From Elysia chlorotica (Eukaryota > Mollusca > Gastropoda > Plakobranchidae): a DNA stretch of 64,000 nt. This document shows, piece after piece, positions 54,786 to 64,000 of the stretch (positions are counted from its first letter, which is position 1; every line of letters starts with the position of its first letter). The position numbers and the translations under genes were made by a program. The DNA lies in the NCBI GenBank assembly GCA_003991915.1, contig RQTK01000109.1, forward strand, positions 712,733-776,732, given 5' to 3'. The notes under the pieces were generated by a model. That model saw only the letters and a program-made list of their open reading frames with translations, searched no databases and was not told the DNA's origin.

Positions 54786-57700
54786 TTATGCGAACATGCT
54801 ACCGAATCTGCCGACCCCAGCCCGAACCATGTAGCCGCGCCATCTTGCGGCGACCTTTGTGGCATAGTAAGCACACTTCTGCAGATAGCGTTTCTCATCC
54901 TCTCGGCGCTTCACGATCCGTCTGGGGAGAAAAACCCGTTAATATGGTGGTCAGAGATATTGAGACATTCCGTCATGCGATTAACATATACAATCTACAT
55001 ATACATAGACATGATTGTCGCCGTATAGGATCACAAAATTAATATGTCCGCACAAATATGATAGGGGCACCGTGGGACCGTGAGGTGAAATCACGCCCTT
55101 GGCCCCTATTATCTCCATGGTTTCCACCATAACAATAGGATTATTAAAAACTACATCGACAGACCACCAACGCTTGCAAAGGTTTCCATGATAGGCATTC
55201 GTTTTTCCCCAAGAGGATTTCAAGTAAAGCTACAAACCTGACTTATTGTCTTTTATAGGTGGCATCCACAGCATAATATGCACCGGAATCATGACTTATT
55301 ATATAAAGAGTTAATTTACAATACATCCTGGCCATAATGAAATAAAGAACACATTTACAATCTATCTCTACTACAATGTATTAAAACATAAATCTACAAT
55401 CTACTCCAACCATAATATAGACCTATTATAGAATAAATCTACAATCTATCACTGCCACACTGTATTACAGAATAAACTTACAATCTACCGCAACCACAAT
55501 ATAGACCTGTTATGGACTAAATCTACAATTTATCCCTGCCATAATAATTATGTTACAGAAAAACAACACAACCAAAAATCCCGATCTGTTGTCTTCCACA
55601 GCACAGTATATGCCGGCATCATGTATTATATTTAGAGTTATTTTACAATCTTATCCATTAAATGCATTAAATATAAGAAATGAATCTACAACCAATCCCA
55701 AGCGAAGTGCTTTATACACAGAATAACTCTACACTCCCGACCTGTTGTCTTTGATGAGGGACATTCACACTCACAGAACAAGCTACCCAACCCATATTGT
55801 ATTAAAGCATATATCTAAATTTTACACGCCAGACTGTATTATACAATAAATGTACAATCTATGCCAACCATATTGCATGAAATATTGAATAAATCTACAA
55901 TCCACGACAACCATAATGTAAGTTATATATAGAGTAACTGTACCTTGCCGACCTGTTGTCTTTATTGACGGGTATCCACACTAAAGCTTATTCAGATTTC
56001 TCTGTTAGAGAACAAATATGCAATCCATTCCAACCATTTTGTATTAAGACTGTATAGAATTAATCTAAACTCCTAACCTGTTGTCTTTATTGACGGGTAT
56101 CCACAGTAAACCTTATTCACCCGTTCTGCGCTAGAGAACAAATCTGCAATCCATTCCAACCATTTTGTGTTAAGACTGTATAGAATTAATCTATGATCCT
56201 AACCTGTTGTCTTTGATGACGGGCATCCACAGTAAACCTTATTCACCCGTTCTGCGGTAGAGAACAAATCTGCAATCCATTCCAACCATTTTATATTAAT
56301 CTATAATTCTAACCTGTTGTCTTTGATGATGGGCATCCACAGCTTAATCTTGGCCTCCAGCCGCTCCCTGTGCGCCGCAGTTGCCGCCCTTTCATCCTTA
56401 AGCTCCTCGAGGTCCGCCATGAGGCGCTCCTTGTCCACCTCGTACTTCTCGATCCAGTAATCCAGAAGTGACTGACGGGGATCGTTAAAAAAAGACATAA
56501 CAATCTGAGGTATAATTATATTATGATGACTTTGGAGATTTATAGGTGTGAGGTGGAAACAGCACATCTGGCTTATAATAATGACGAGTTTGATGAATGA
56601 TAAAATTAGAAGAAAAAATAATAATAATAATAATGATAATAATAATAATGATAATTATTTTAAACAAATAATAATAGTAATAACAATAGTTATGGAAATA
56701 AATATATAATGAGAATAAAAATATTAAAATAATAATAATGGAAGAAGAGGAAAAAGAAAAAGAAAAAGAAGAAGAAAAAGAAGAAGAAAAAGAAGAATAA
56801 AAAGAAGAACAGTAACAACTACAGCAACCAAACATACCGACACTCTCTCGAGACATAGAAGCAAGAACATTCTGATATTTTCGTGGGCGCGGTCCTCTAT
56901 GAACATCCACTTTTTCACACGTTCCATCTCCTCCTCGGTAGCGCGGGGGGCTATTTCGCTGGCCTTCTTGCTCTCTTCGATCTTCGCAGCAACTTAAACC
57001 GCCGAACAGAGTGAAGCAACGTGATAAAGTATGATGTGAGAAGGCAGTCCGATGGACAAGAAACTCGACACGGGTATTTTAACAGAGCGTGTCTTTATGT
57101 ACTTCATGATTTATAGGCACTAGCTATAGTGTTTCAGCATCTTAAGCCGCCGAATGGGATAAAAAAAAATCATGGCTAAATAGGATACAAGTAAGCATGA
57201 TAAGTATTCCCCAACTTAAACTGATGGACAAAACATTCGACATGGTATTTCAACAGAGAGTTTCTATTACGCACTACTCGTAAATATATATTTACATACA
57301 TTTGTTGCTGTTGTTTAGTCCAGTGGTCTCTGAGCTTGCGATCTTTTGCCTAGGCCATGAAGAAAAAGGCAGCAGTTCTCCGTAACTGCGCTCAAGTGAA
57401 ATACAAAGTCGTGTGGAGATAAGATATTATAGGAAAACACTGCTGTCTTGATCGGCATTGGAACAGTGTGTGGTCCACGGTCTCCAAACTCTTACCAAAC
57501 AAGATGCAAGTTGAGGAGAATGTGTTGCGTTCTCAGGCGAAAAATAGCACATTGTTCTTTCCTCTGACGAAGGTATATAGGATCATGAAGTTCAACTGTG
57601 TTTTGGTGCTTGTACACAATTCTCCCGTTTGTCCCCCTTGTCCACTGCTTCATCCATTCTTCTTTAAAATGTTGACAGATAATAATATTCTGTTGGTAGT

Positions 57701-60700
57701 TTAGTATATTCATTTTACTAGAGGCTGTTCTTGCAGAGCCCCTTTTCGGCAAGTCTGTCAGCCTTTTAATTTCCTGGTAGATTGATATGGCTTGGGATCC
57801 ACTGGCACACAAGCGTTATGGGATATATATATTGAGAATGCATTTAAAGAGTTACATTTGAAGAGTTTTGTGTAGCTTCCATTGTAGGGCCAAATTTGAT
57901 CCTGTGAAAAGTACTGCATGTGTTGCTAGGGATGCATTTCTCTGGAAATTTTCATTTAATGTAAGTAGGGATGCTTGGATGCCTTAAGTTCCGCCTCATA
58001 GTAAGAGAATGCTTCACCTCAGGTGAACGTTGAGTGTCTACACGCACTATAATAAATTTTCTTGCGTCTATGCGCACTATTATATAGAATTTTGCAACTT
58101 CAGCGGTCGAATGAAACAACATCTGTTATAAAACGTGATAATTATCAGTAGATCTACCTAATATATAAGAACGTACTCACCAACGTAAACTGATGGACAA
58201 AAAAACCTCATAGAGGGTATTGTAACAACATGAGAAAATTGATCCTCCCTCTTTTTAAAATAAAATTATAGATACAAATATATGAAGGCCACCCTCATGC
58301 TAAGAATTAATTTTCGTACGTATATAAAAACTTTTATAGCACGTATAAATACATAATGACTGTTTTTTATGATTCCCATTTATTTGGTTTAAATTCACGA
58401 TTGCTGGCAATTTTCAATGCATAATTTTGCAGGCATTATAAACAAATTTCATGAACTATTGCATACAACCATTTGTCCAATTTGTTATATCAACTCTCAT
58501 AGATTCTGTCAAAATCAAATTCTTTTTGTCTGGAAGTACCCTTTTATTATAATGATGTATGGGCCACAATGCCCTTTTTCCGAATAAAATTCAAAGTCAA
58601 ATTCAAATCATAACAGAGAGTGTCTTTACATACTATATTATTTATAGTTTCTCTGCGTCTATACGCACCATATACAGTGGTTCTATCTCTATATTGTAAA
58701 TGAGCGTTTCTATGCAAATTTAGCTAAACGGACTATAAATAGTGTCTTTGTCCAAATTTTGTTGTTAAAATCAAATAAATTGGTCAGGTAGTCGAATAAC
58801 ATAAAACGTTTCGGCTTGTTTGAGCATTTTTCAGAACACGAAATGATATGGAGCAGCTTACAAACACCAGACAGAGGGCAGTAAAATTGGACGTGGCTAG
58901 AGGTAGAGGTGTAGAACGAAACATGATTCTGAATATCTGGTATGTTGGTTGCTTTCCAATGTACGCAACCAGGCTATATCAGTCCTCACGAATATAAAAT
59001 AATGCACGTCAATAAAGCCCCATGGTAGAACGTTGTCATTTATGCGAGGTTTGTTTTTTCCCCTAAGCTTCAGAAAGCCTACCCCTAGCTTTAAATACAT
59101 CTCGTTTTGCCTTCTGAATTTGTACGTATACAAGGGGGTTAACTCGTGCACACATTTAAAGTAGAGTACATGCAGCACCTGGTTAGATTTATGCCCCCTT
59201 CGGACTGAGAATACAACGGATTTGTTGCTCATCCTTTCAGAACAACCACCCGCTGAGCAACTGACGCTCCCCAGAAAGTTCGCTATAAAGCTTTCCGGGT
59301 TTAATGTCTCCTACCTTCCCCTGGAGGGTCCTATACTGTGTTGGGTCCCAAGGCTAACGTCTGGCAATTTCATGTTGGGTCCCAAGGCTAACGTCTGGCA
59401 ATTTCATGTGCTGCCACACACTGTCTCAGCTGGTCACATTATACTGATACTGACCCAACCAGTTACAAGGGACGAACATCGGACAAATAAATCTGCCAAT
59501 CGTGAGATAACATTCGCGGACTTCCTGATTTGGAGACCGACGTTCTACCACTTGAGCCAGTGCTCCCCCACCGCCCATAAAATGTAGGCACCAAAACTTT
59601 ATAGACTCGCGCGGGAAAGTTCGACCATCACCAGCAGTGAGCGTGCACACGGCGCGTATTTTCCGTGTGTGCTTTTATTAATTCTGTTCACATGGCTCGG
59701 AATTCCTACCCCAGATGCATAAACCATAGTGAAAAATACACATCGATTACCCATGTGCTGTGTGTACGCAGCTTCGATCTCTGTGCGCACGCACAACTCT
59801 TGGCCATCGTTCTCGATTTGGTGCTCGAGTGACTTCAAGGCGTGCAACTCTCTCTTCTTGCTCTGCTTGGTCTCGTTAATTTCACCCTTGAATACAGAAA
59901 CATCACCAGAGAGGAAAAGGAAGAGAGATTTCCTTAAAGTGTTTTAGAGGCAGAGATATAGAGAAAGAAAGATAAAACTACTTAAAAGTGAATACATACG
60001 ATACAAAGATAGACAAGCAAAGAGCTAAATAGACAGATAGATGGTGGGTTAGATAAATAGATAGATAGATATACATATAGATCAAGAAAGCGCGCGGAAG
60101 AAAATTATTATAAAGGAAAACAAGATACTTTATCAATCCGTGTATGTAATTTTGTACGGTATAAACCAATTAAGTATACATGGCTCACATAGTAGGCACA
60201 AGGAATAGAATAGTATACACCCCTGCACAAAACACTCACACGAACGGCGGACTTTAAACAATCTACTAGATCTTATGCTAGTACTAGAAGATGGTTGTAC
60301 TAGAAGGATGTGTTTTCGGTGCACTCCATGGTATAAGAGTTACTAGATTCCTTTTCTTGACCCTACGTCCATTATTAGAGTTAAGACTGCTACTCAGAGA
60401 CAGACAGGTCTCAGTATTAAATTATGTTCAAGCGGAATAATACGACGGGACTCTCAATATTAAATTTTGACGCTACAGACGATCCTACAAGTGGGACCTT
60501 ACAGTTACACATGTAACAGTACAGATGGGACCCAACTAACGGAATCATCCAGATATGACACTACATCTATGATCGTTCAGAGCAGATATCATCCTACAGA
60601 TGTGATACTACATAATGATGTAACACTACAAATGTAACCATACAGAATAATGTAACACTACCGATGTGACGATACAGATGTAACCATACAGATGCGACAA

Positions 60701-62338
60701 ATGGGGTGCTACAGATGTGACCATCTAAAGCGTCAGGTACGCTGTCTCACCCTGAGTTCCTTGCTGTACGCCCTCATGCCCATGAGCCTTTGGTTCGCTT
60801 TAGAGAGTTTGAGAAGCTCTTCCCTCTCTTCAGTGAGGTGGTTGTTCAGGGAATGCCAGGTACCTTTCTGGTTTGGCCAAAGCGGATAGGATGAGAGAGT
60901 ATGGCAGAGAGGGGAGAGAGGACACGAATTAATAGCGAGAAAGCGAGAGAAAGAGGGAGAGAGAGAGAGAGTGAGAAAGAGAGAGAGAGGAAGAGACATA
61001 TATATATATATATATATATAAATATATATCCAATATAAAAAAATTAGACCATTCAGGGAGTTGTGAAAATATAATCTATTATTACAATTACAACAACTGG
61101 AAGTAAATCACGTTTTGCATCTAAGGATTACGAAAATCTATTTCATAATCATGCAGTTTTACTGTTTTTCGTCTTTGAATAATGGGGTGTCTTCTTGATT
61201 TTCCGAGATAAATATTAAGAAAAGAAATTTTTGCGTCATCAAAACAACTGATTATCAAGCATGCAGTATTTATGAATAGATCATTGATTAGTGAACTAAT
61301 AAACACTGCTCAATTCTAATTTGGGGGATTAGTTTGTATGCTTCAGCTTTGGCTTCATGAGTGCAATGTCGCGGTAGCCTGCAACTCGTCGTAAGCTTAC
61401 TTTTTGTATATCTTAAGACAAGTCTAAAGCCTTCTTTTTTGTATATCTTAGGACGAGTCGTAAGCTTACTACAGCGTCGTACTTACGACCCCTGGTATTG
61501 GTTTATGACGTAGCCTTGATATAAACAGATTTCCAATTCTAAGGAACTGCAGTCAAGAACTTGAAAAAATAAGATGGTTGTAAACTGGGTGGCTCAGTGT
61601 CAGGACAAATTGACCACCTGACTAAAAAGTTCTTACACCCGCGCTCCTGAACAAGTGTAGCACATGAAAATAAAACAACTTGCATTATGGGACCTGTGCC
61701 CTTATAGGAACAACTTTAAAGAAAGTGTCGGTGATAGTTGAAGACAAGCCAGTCACACCCACTCGCCCCACAAATAGAGTGGCCACAGCACAGCGGGAGA
61801 ATTATTCTTCTTAACACCTAGCGATCTAGATATAAGAGTTTGTCTTCCCGCTGCCGTGAAGTTATCTTATGACACACATAACCTAGTTGTTCATTGAATA
61901 AGTAAAGACTTTTTTCTGTTTTCTCTTCCATATATCCACAACAGTGTGCGTGTGTGTGTGTGTGTGTAACAAATCTTGATAACCAACATTTCTTTTATTT
62001 TGTGATATTGTGTGGATTTTTAATATCGTTCAACTCCTTAATCAGCCTATATAACTTATGCTTTTTATGAGAATACAGTGAAAACAAAGCACATTTTTAC
62101 CTTATTGGACAATACATTTTTACCTTATCTTATATTAGCTTTGGGGATCTAGAAGAGCTAAAACAAGGAGAAAGTTTCTCTCTCCAAAAACCTCTCCCAC
62201 AAGAGGAATCTTTATGTGTGATCTCGAAGAATCTTAGAAAAAACAAACATCTACAAATAAACAAAGCAAAAAGAAAAAAAAATACAAATCAAATACATCA
62301 AGGAAACAACAACAACAACAACAACAACAACAGCAACT

Positions 62339-62386
<48 letters not shown>

Positions 62387-63950
62387 GCAACAACCACCAC
62401 CAATTTTATATGCTGCCACACTCAGACAGTGCGGGGATACCATGACTCCTGTCTTAACTGGTCACATTATACTAAAACAACTCATTGATTGGGCTTGTTT
62501 TCATTTGATCTGATCGGTTCCATTGTGAGTTAGGTTACAAATGTCATCTATTTTCGTTCCCATTACTGTCTTCTTCAGAAAGTGTGCTCGTTTTTGTGTT
62601 CCATCTCCATTTTTCCTATATTTCGTACATATGAGTCTGTATGTCTGTCTCGGCCGCTTTCTCTCTCTGATCAAAGAAATCCGTACCTATCTGCTTTGTT
62701 CCTTTTCTTTTTGCTTTTTTTCTTCGGCGTTCAACGTCAGCATTATATAGGCTATAATGTGGACGGGTCCCAAGACTAACGTCCAGCAATTTTACATGCT
62801 GCCACACTCAGACAGTGCGGGGATACCATGCCTCCTGTCTTAGCTGGACACATTATACTAAAACTGACCAAACCGGCAGGGGACGAAAGCGGACAAATAC
62901 ATTTCTGACCTATCATGGGATACGAAACATTGTCCTCCCGGATTGGGAAAGAACTTCTCTACCACCTGTGCCTATGTACCTAACCCCCCCCCCCCGCACC
63001 TACCTGCACCAGCTCGTTGAAGATGTTGGCCATCATGGACTTGATCAGCCCAATGTCTCCCTGCAGTTTGTGGCGAGCGTTGCTCCTTTTGAGGCCCGCG
63101 TTCTTCATCTGGGACAAGAAAGCAATCGCACTATTTTTAGCACACTGAGTTAAAAGGCAATTTATCTATTTAATACAATATTATTATTACTTTTGCGTTT
63201 CAGCAGCCACTTAAGCCTGCGCCCTGCGACTTGATGATGTGGTGTATGTGTCATATAAATCGTCTTAAACAATGAAATCAGCCATTATCTGTACGCTGCA
63301 TTAGAAAAAAATATGCTGGAATACCTTCAAAAGAGATGGAGGGCACTGCACGAGATATTCAATTCAATTCAATTCAATGTTTATTCAGTCAATATATATT
63401 ATTAAAAAAAATTTAAGAACTTAGCATAGGATAGGATTCCGTTCGGAATGGGGACACTTTACCTAATCTGCCAATAATATTCAGAGATCTATAATCCAGA
63501 TCCCATTATAGACACAGAACTTACATTTGTTACTGACATTCTTTTTCCTACTTAAGATGTTTTCGATTTCTTTCATTGATCTCTGTCTCATGTTCACTTG
63601 AATTTTTTATGTTTGTGTTTGATCTATCCATCCGTCACTTTGAAATCCTGGAAACAACTAAGTTGCTACTGATATATGGCACAGAAACAGCTAGAGATTC
63701 AAAAATATAATATATCTGATGTTATACTGCAAATGTAAAATGCAACAGAGGATGTAAACAAAGCAACAGAGACGTCATAGATTTTTTTGTTTGGGATTGG
63801 GGCACTTTACCCTATGATCGCTGTGAACCTATTAAAAAACACAGAGTCCTTTCCGAGTAGACAAAGTTTGTCGGCGTAACAAAAAAAAGTAACTAGGCAT
63901 CTCCTCCAGTGACCAGTCTGGATCTGTCTATCTCTCTCTTCTGGGCCTTG
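54786..63950 (-). CDS. Ciliary coiled-coil protein, DRC9/IQCG-like, 3' seven exons (partial)
   Basis: Exons on the - strand are 63950-63914, 63108-63004, 60867-60751, 59886-59751, 56992-56838, 56471-56314 and 54921-54786. They join in frame to about 280 residues and a stop. The first exon is the least certain (37 nt, weak donor GTCACT). The product is strongly helical and charged: GDIGLIKSMMANIFNELVQ, NNHLTEEREELLKLSKANQR, KQSKKRELHALKSLEHQIEN and LLDYWIEKYEVDKERLMADL. It ends with a degenerate IQ motif, VAARWRGYMVRAGVGRF, in which the usual Gln is Ala. The W..KY..D pattern followed by a C-terminal IQ matches the DRC9/IQCG and DRC10/IQCD subunits of the axonemal nexin-dynein regulatory complex. 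Assignment to DRC9 is by memory and tentative. The N-terminal third lies beyond position 64000. Introns are rich in minisatellites and SINEs. Confidence 0.75.
55235..56340 (-). repeat. Minisatellite (about 110-125 bp) carrying a DRC9-like exon end and donor
   Basis: Copies of the last 29 bases of the exon at 56314 and its donor (CTGTGGATGCCC...GACAACAG|GTTAG on the - strand) occur at about 56204, 56078 and 55951, and in weaker form at 55741, 55585 and 55237. They are separated by similar A/T-rich spacer with CTACAATC and AACCATTTTGT motifs. Divergence grows with distance from the exon, so the exon end is the likely founder. Confidence 0.85.
56600..56812. repeat. (AAT)n, (GAAAAA/GAA)n microsatellite next to an exon donor
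   Basis: AAT-rich run 56617-56740, then GAAGAAAAAGAA-type run 56742-56808. It ends about 26 bp from the donor of the exon at 56838. Confidence 0.85.
57060..58370. other. Intron of the DRC9-like gene
   Basis: No exon or element recognised with confidence. ORFs at 57468-57812 on both strands lack similarity and splice partners. Confidence 0.4.
58380..58620 (+). mobile_element. Likely LINE 3' untranslated end
   Basis: Ends GTATGGGCCACAATGCCC, then CGAATAAAATTCAAAGTCAAATTCAAATC. A short tandem (ATTCAAA)-like tail after an AATAAA is typical of CR1/jockey-type non-LTR 3' ends. No coding part is seen upstream. Confidence 0.4.
59320..59580 (-). mobile_element. SINE in a DRC9-like intron, with a 39-bp internal duplication
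   Basis: TTGGGTCCCAAGGCTAACGT plus CTGGCAATTTCATG occurs twice in tandem (59339-59408). It is followed by CTGTCTCAGCTGGTCACATT, ACCCAACCAG and a head ending GAGCCAGTGC. Reversed orientation. Confidence 0.7.
60470..60735. repeat. Degenerate 11/22-bp minisatellite abutting a DRC9-like exon donor
   Basis: Units such as CTACAGATGTGACCATACAG and GATGTAACCATACAG recur, loosely from 60470 and tightly from 60590. The array ends about 20 bp from the donor of the exon at 60751. Confidence 0.75.
60890..61030. repeat. (GA)n then (TA)n next to an exon acceptor
   Basis: GA-rich 60890-60995, which is a CT-rich tract on the transcribed strand just upstream of the acceptor at 60868, followed by (TA)n 60998-61030. 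Confidence 0.85.
61385..61495. repeat. GTCGTAAGCTTAC-type dispersed repeat, tandem copies
   Basis: Two copies of TATATCTTAGGACGAGTCGT-like sequence followed by AAGCTTACT. The second continues as ACAGCGTCGTACTTACGACC. The motif contains GTCGTA...TACGAC and can pair with itself. Related blocks lie at 20718, 35685, 43625 and 48858. Confidence 0.55.
61500..62300. other. Intronic DNA without recognised element
   Basis: AT-rich, with a (TG)n run at 61945-61967. Nothing else can be supported. Confidence 0.45.
62309..62397. repeat. (CAA)n microsatellite
   Basis: About 28 CAA units with a CAGCAACTA interruption. It runs directly into a SINE fragment, so it may be that element's tail. Confidence 0.9.
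62400..62490 (-). mobile_element. SINE fragment
   Basis: CAATTTTATATGCTGCCACA, CTCAGACAGTGCGGGGATAC and CTGGTCACATTATACTAAAA. Its sequence shares the variant CTCAGACAGTGCGGGG with the next copy, so the two are related. Confidence 0.65.
62720..62995 (-). mobile_element. SINE, minus orientation, near an exon
   Basis: Begins with the reversed tail GCGTTCAACGTCAGCATTATATAGGC and runs through CCACACTCAGACAGTGCGGG and GACACATTATACTAAAACTG to a damaged head near 62970. It ends within 10 bp of the donor of the exon at 63004. Confidence 0.7.
63356..63420 (-). mobile_element. Probable LINE 3' tail, (GAATT)n
   Basis: (ATTCA)n followed by ATGTTTATTCAGTCAATATAT. Reversed, it reads as an AATAAA-containing end with a (TGAAT)n tail, as in non-LTR elements. 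No coding part can be recognised further in. Confidence 0.4.
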
Positions 63951-64000
63951 CTGTTCACCCTAAACGCCAGGAGCAAAACAGTAATCAGCAAAAAGGGAGA

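Overview
This is animal nuclear DNA: AT-rich, intron-rich, full of tandem repeats and interspersed retroelements, with no operons or bacterial signals. Exon 5'/3' splice sites are canonical. The dispersed CTAGATCT-type motif, the tRNA-headed SINE ending in a TTGGACGTTAAA-type tail, and a retained intron-rich aldo-keto reductase suggest a mollusc, most likely a gastropod. That placement is inference and was not tested by a search.

Four protein genes can be assembled exon by exon, with reading frame preserved at every junction. (1) RPS13 (ribosomal protein uS15), + strand, 9975-16149: six exons, 151 aa, complete, with a pyrimidine-rich TOP-like start and a poly(A) signal. Its introns carry three copies of a box C/D snoRNA-like sequence, and exon 3 plus its downstream intron is tandemly duplicated. 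(2) A claudin/PMP22-like four-helix membrane protein, - strand, 30766-24058: six exons, with first and last exons not found. (3) A second, unrelated-looking four-helix membrane protein, + strand, 33374-37487: three exons, 268 aa, head-to-head with the previous one. (4) An aldo-keto reductase, + strand, 42180-51410: eight exons, 365 aa, all four catalytic residues present. A fifth gene, - strand, 63950-54786, is the 3' part (seven exons, about 280 aa) of a coiled-coil protein with a degenerate C-terminal IQ motif, most like the ciliary nexin-dynein regulatory subunits DRC9/IQCG. Its 5' end lies beyond the window.

Region by region: 1-9600 is intergenic with a 141-bp direct repeat pair, a minisatellite and a decayed LINE. 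9600-16200 is RPS13. 16200-24000 is intergenic with SINEs, a second decayed LINE and a TGTACA-rich degenerate array. 24000-37500 holds the two membrane-protein genes. 37500-42100 is intergenic with a 460-bp palindrome. 42100-52450 is the reductase and its 3' array. 52450-54700 is intergenic with a young SINE. 54700-64000 is the DRC9-like gene.

The most unusual feature is the relation between tandem repeats and exons. In the three large genes many exons have a tandem array touching or within about 100 bp of a splice site, and in several cases the repeat unit itself contains exon sequence: the last codons and stop of the reductase, the acceptor plus first 26 bases of reductase exon 6, the last 29 bases and donor of a DRC9-like exon, and, at larger scale, RPS13 exon 3. 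In one intron the splice donor GTTAGT is itself in register with a (TTAG)n array. The genes do not form a shared pathway.
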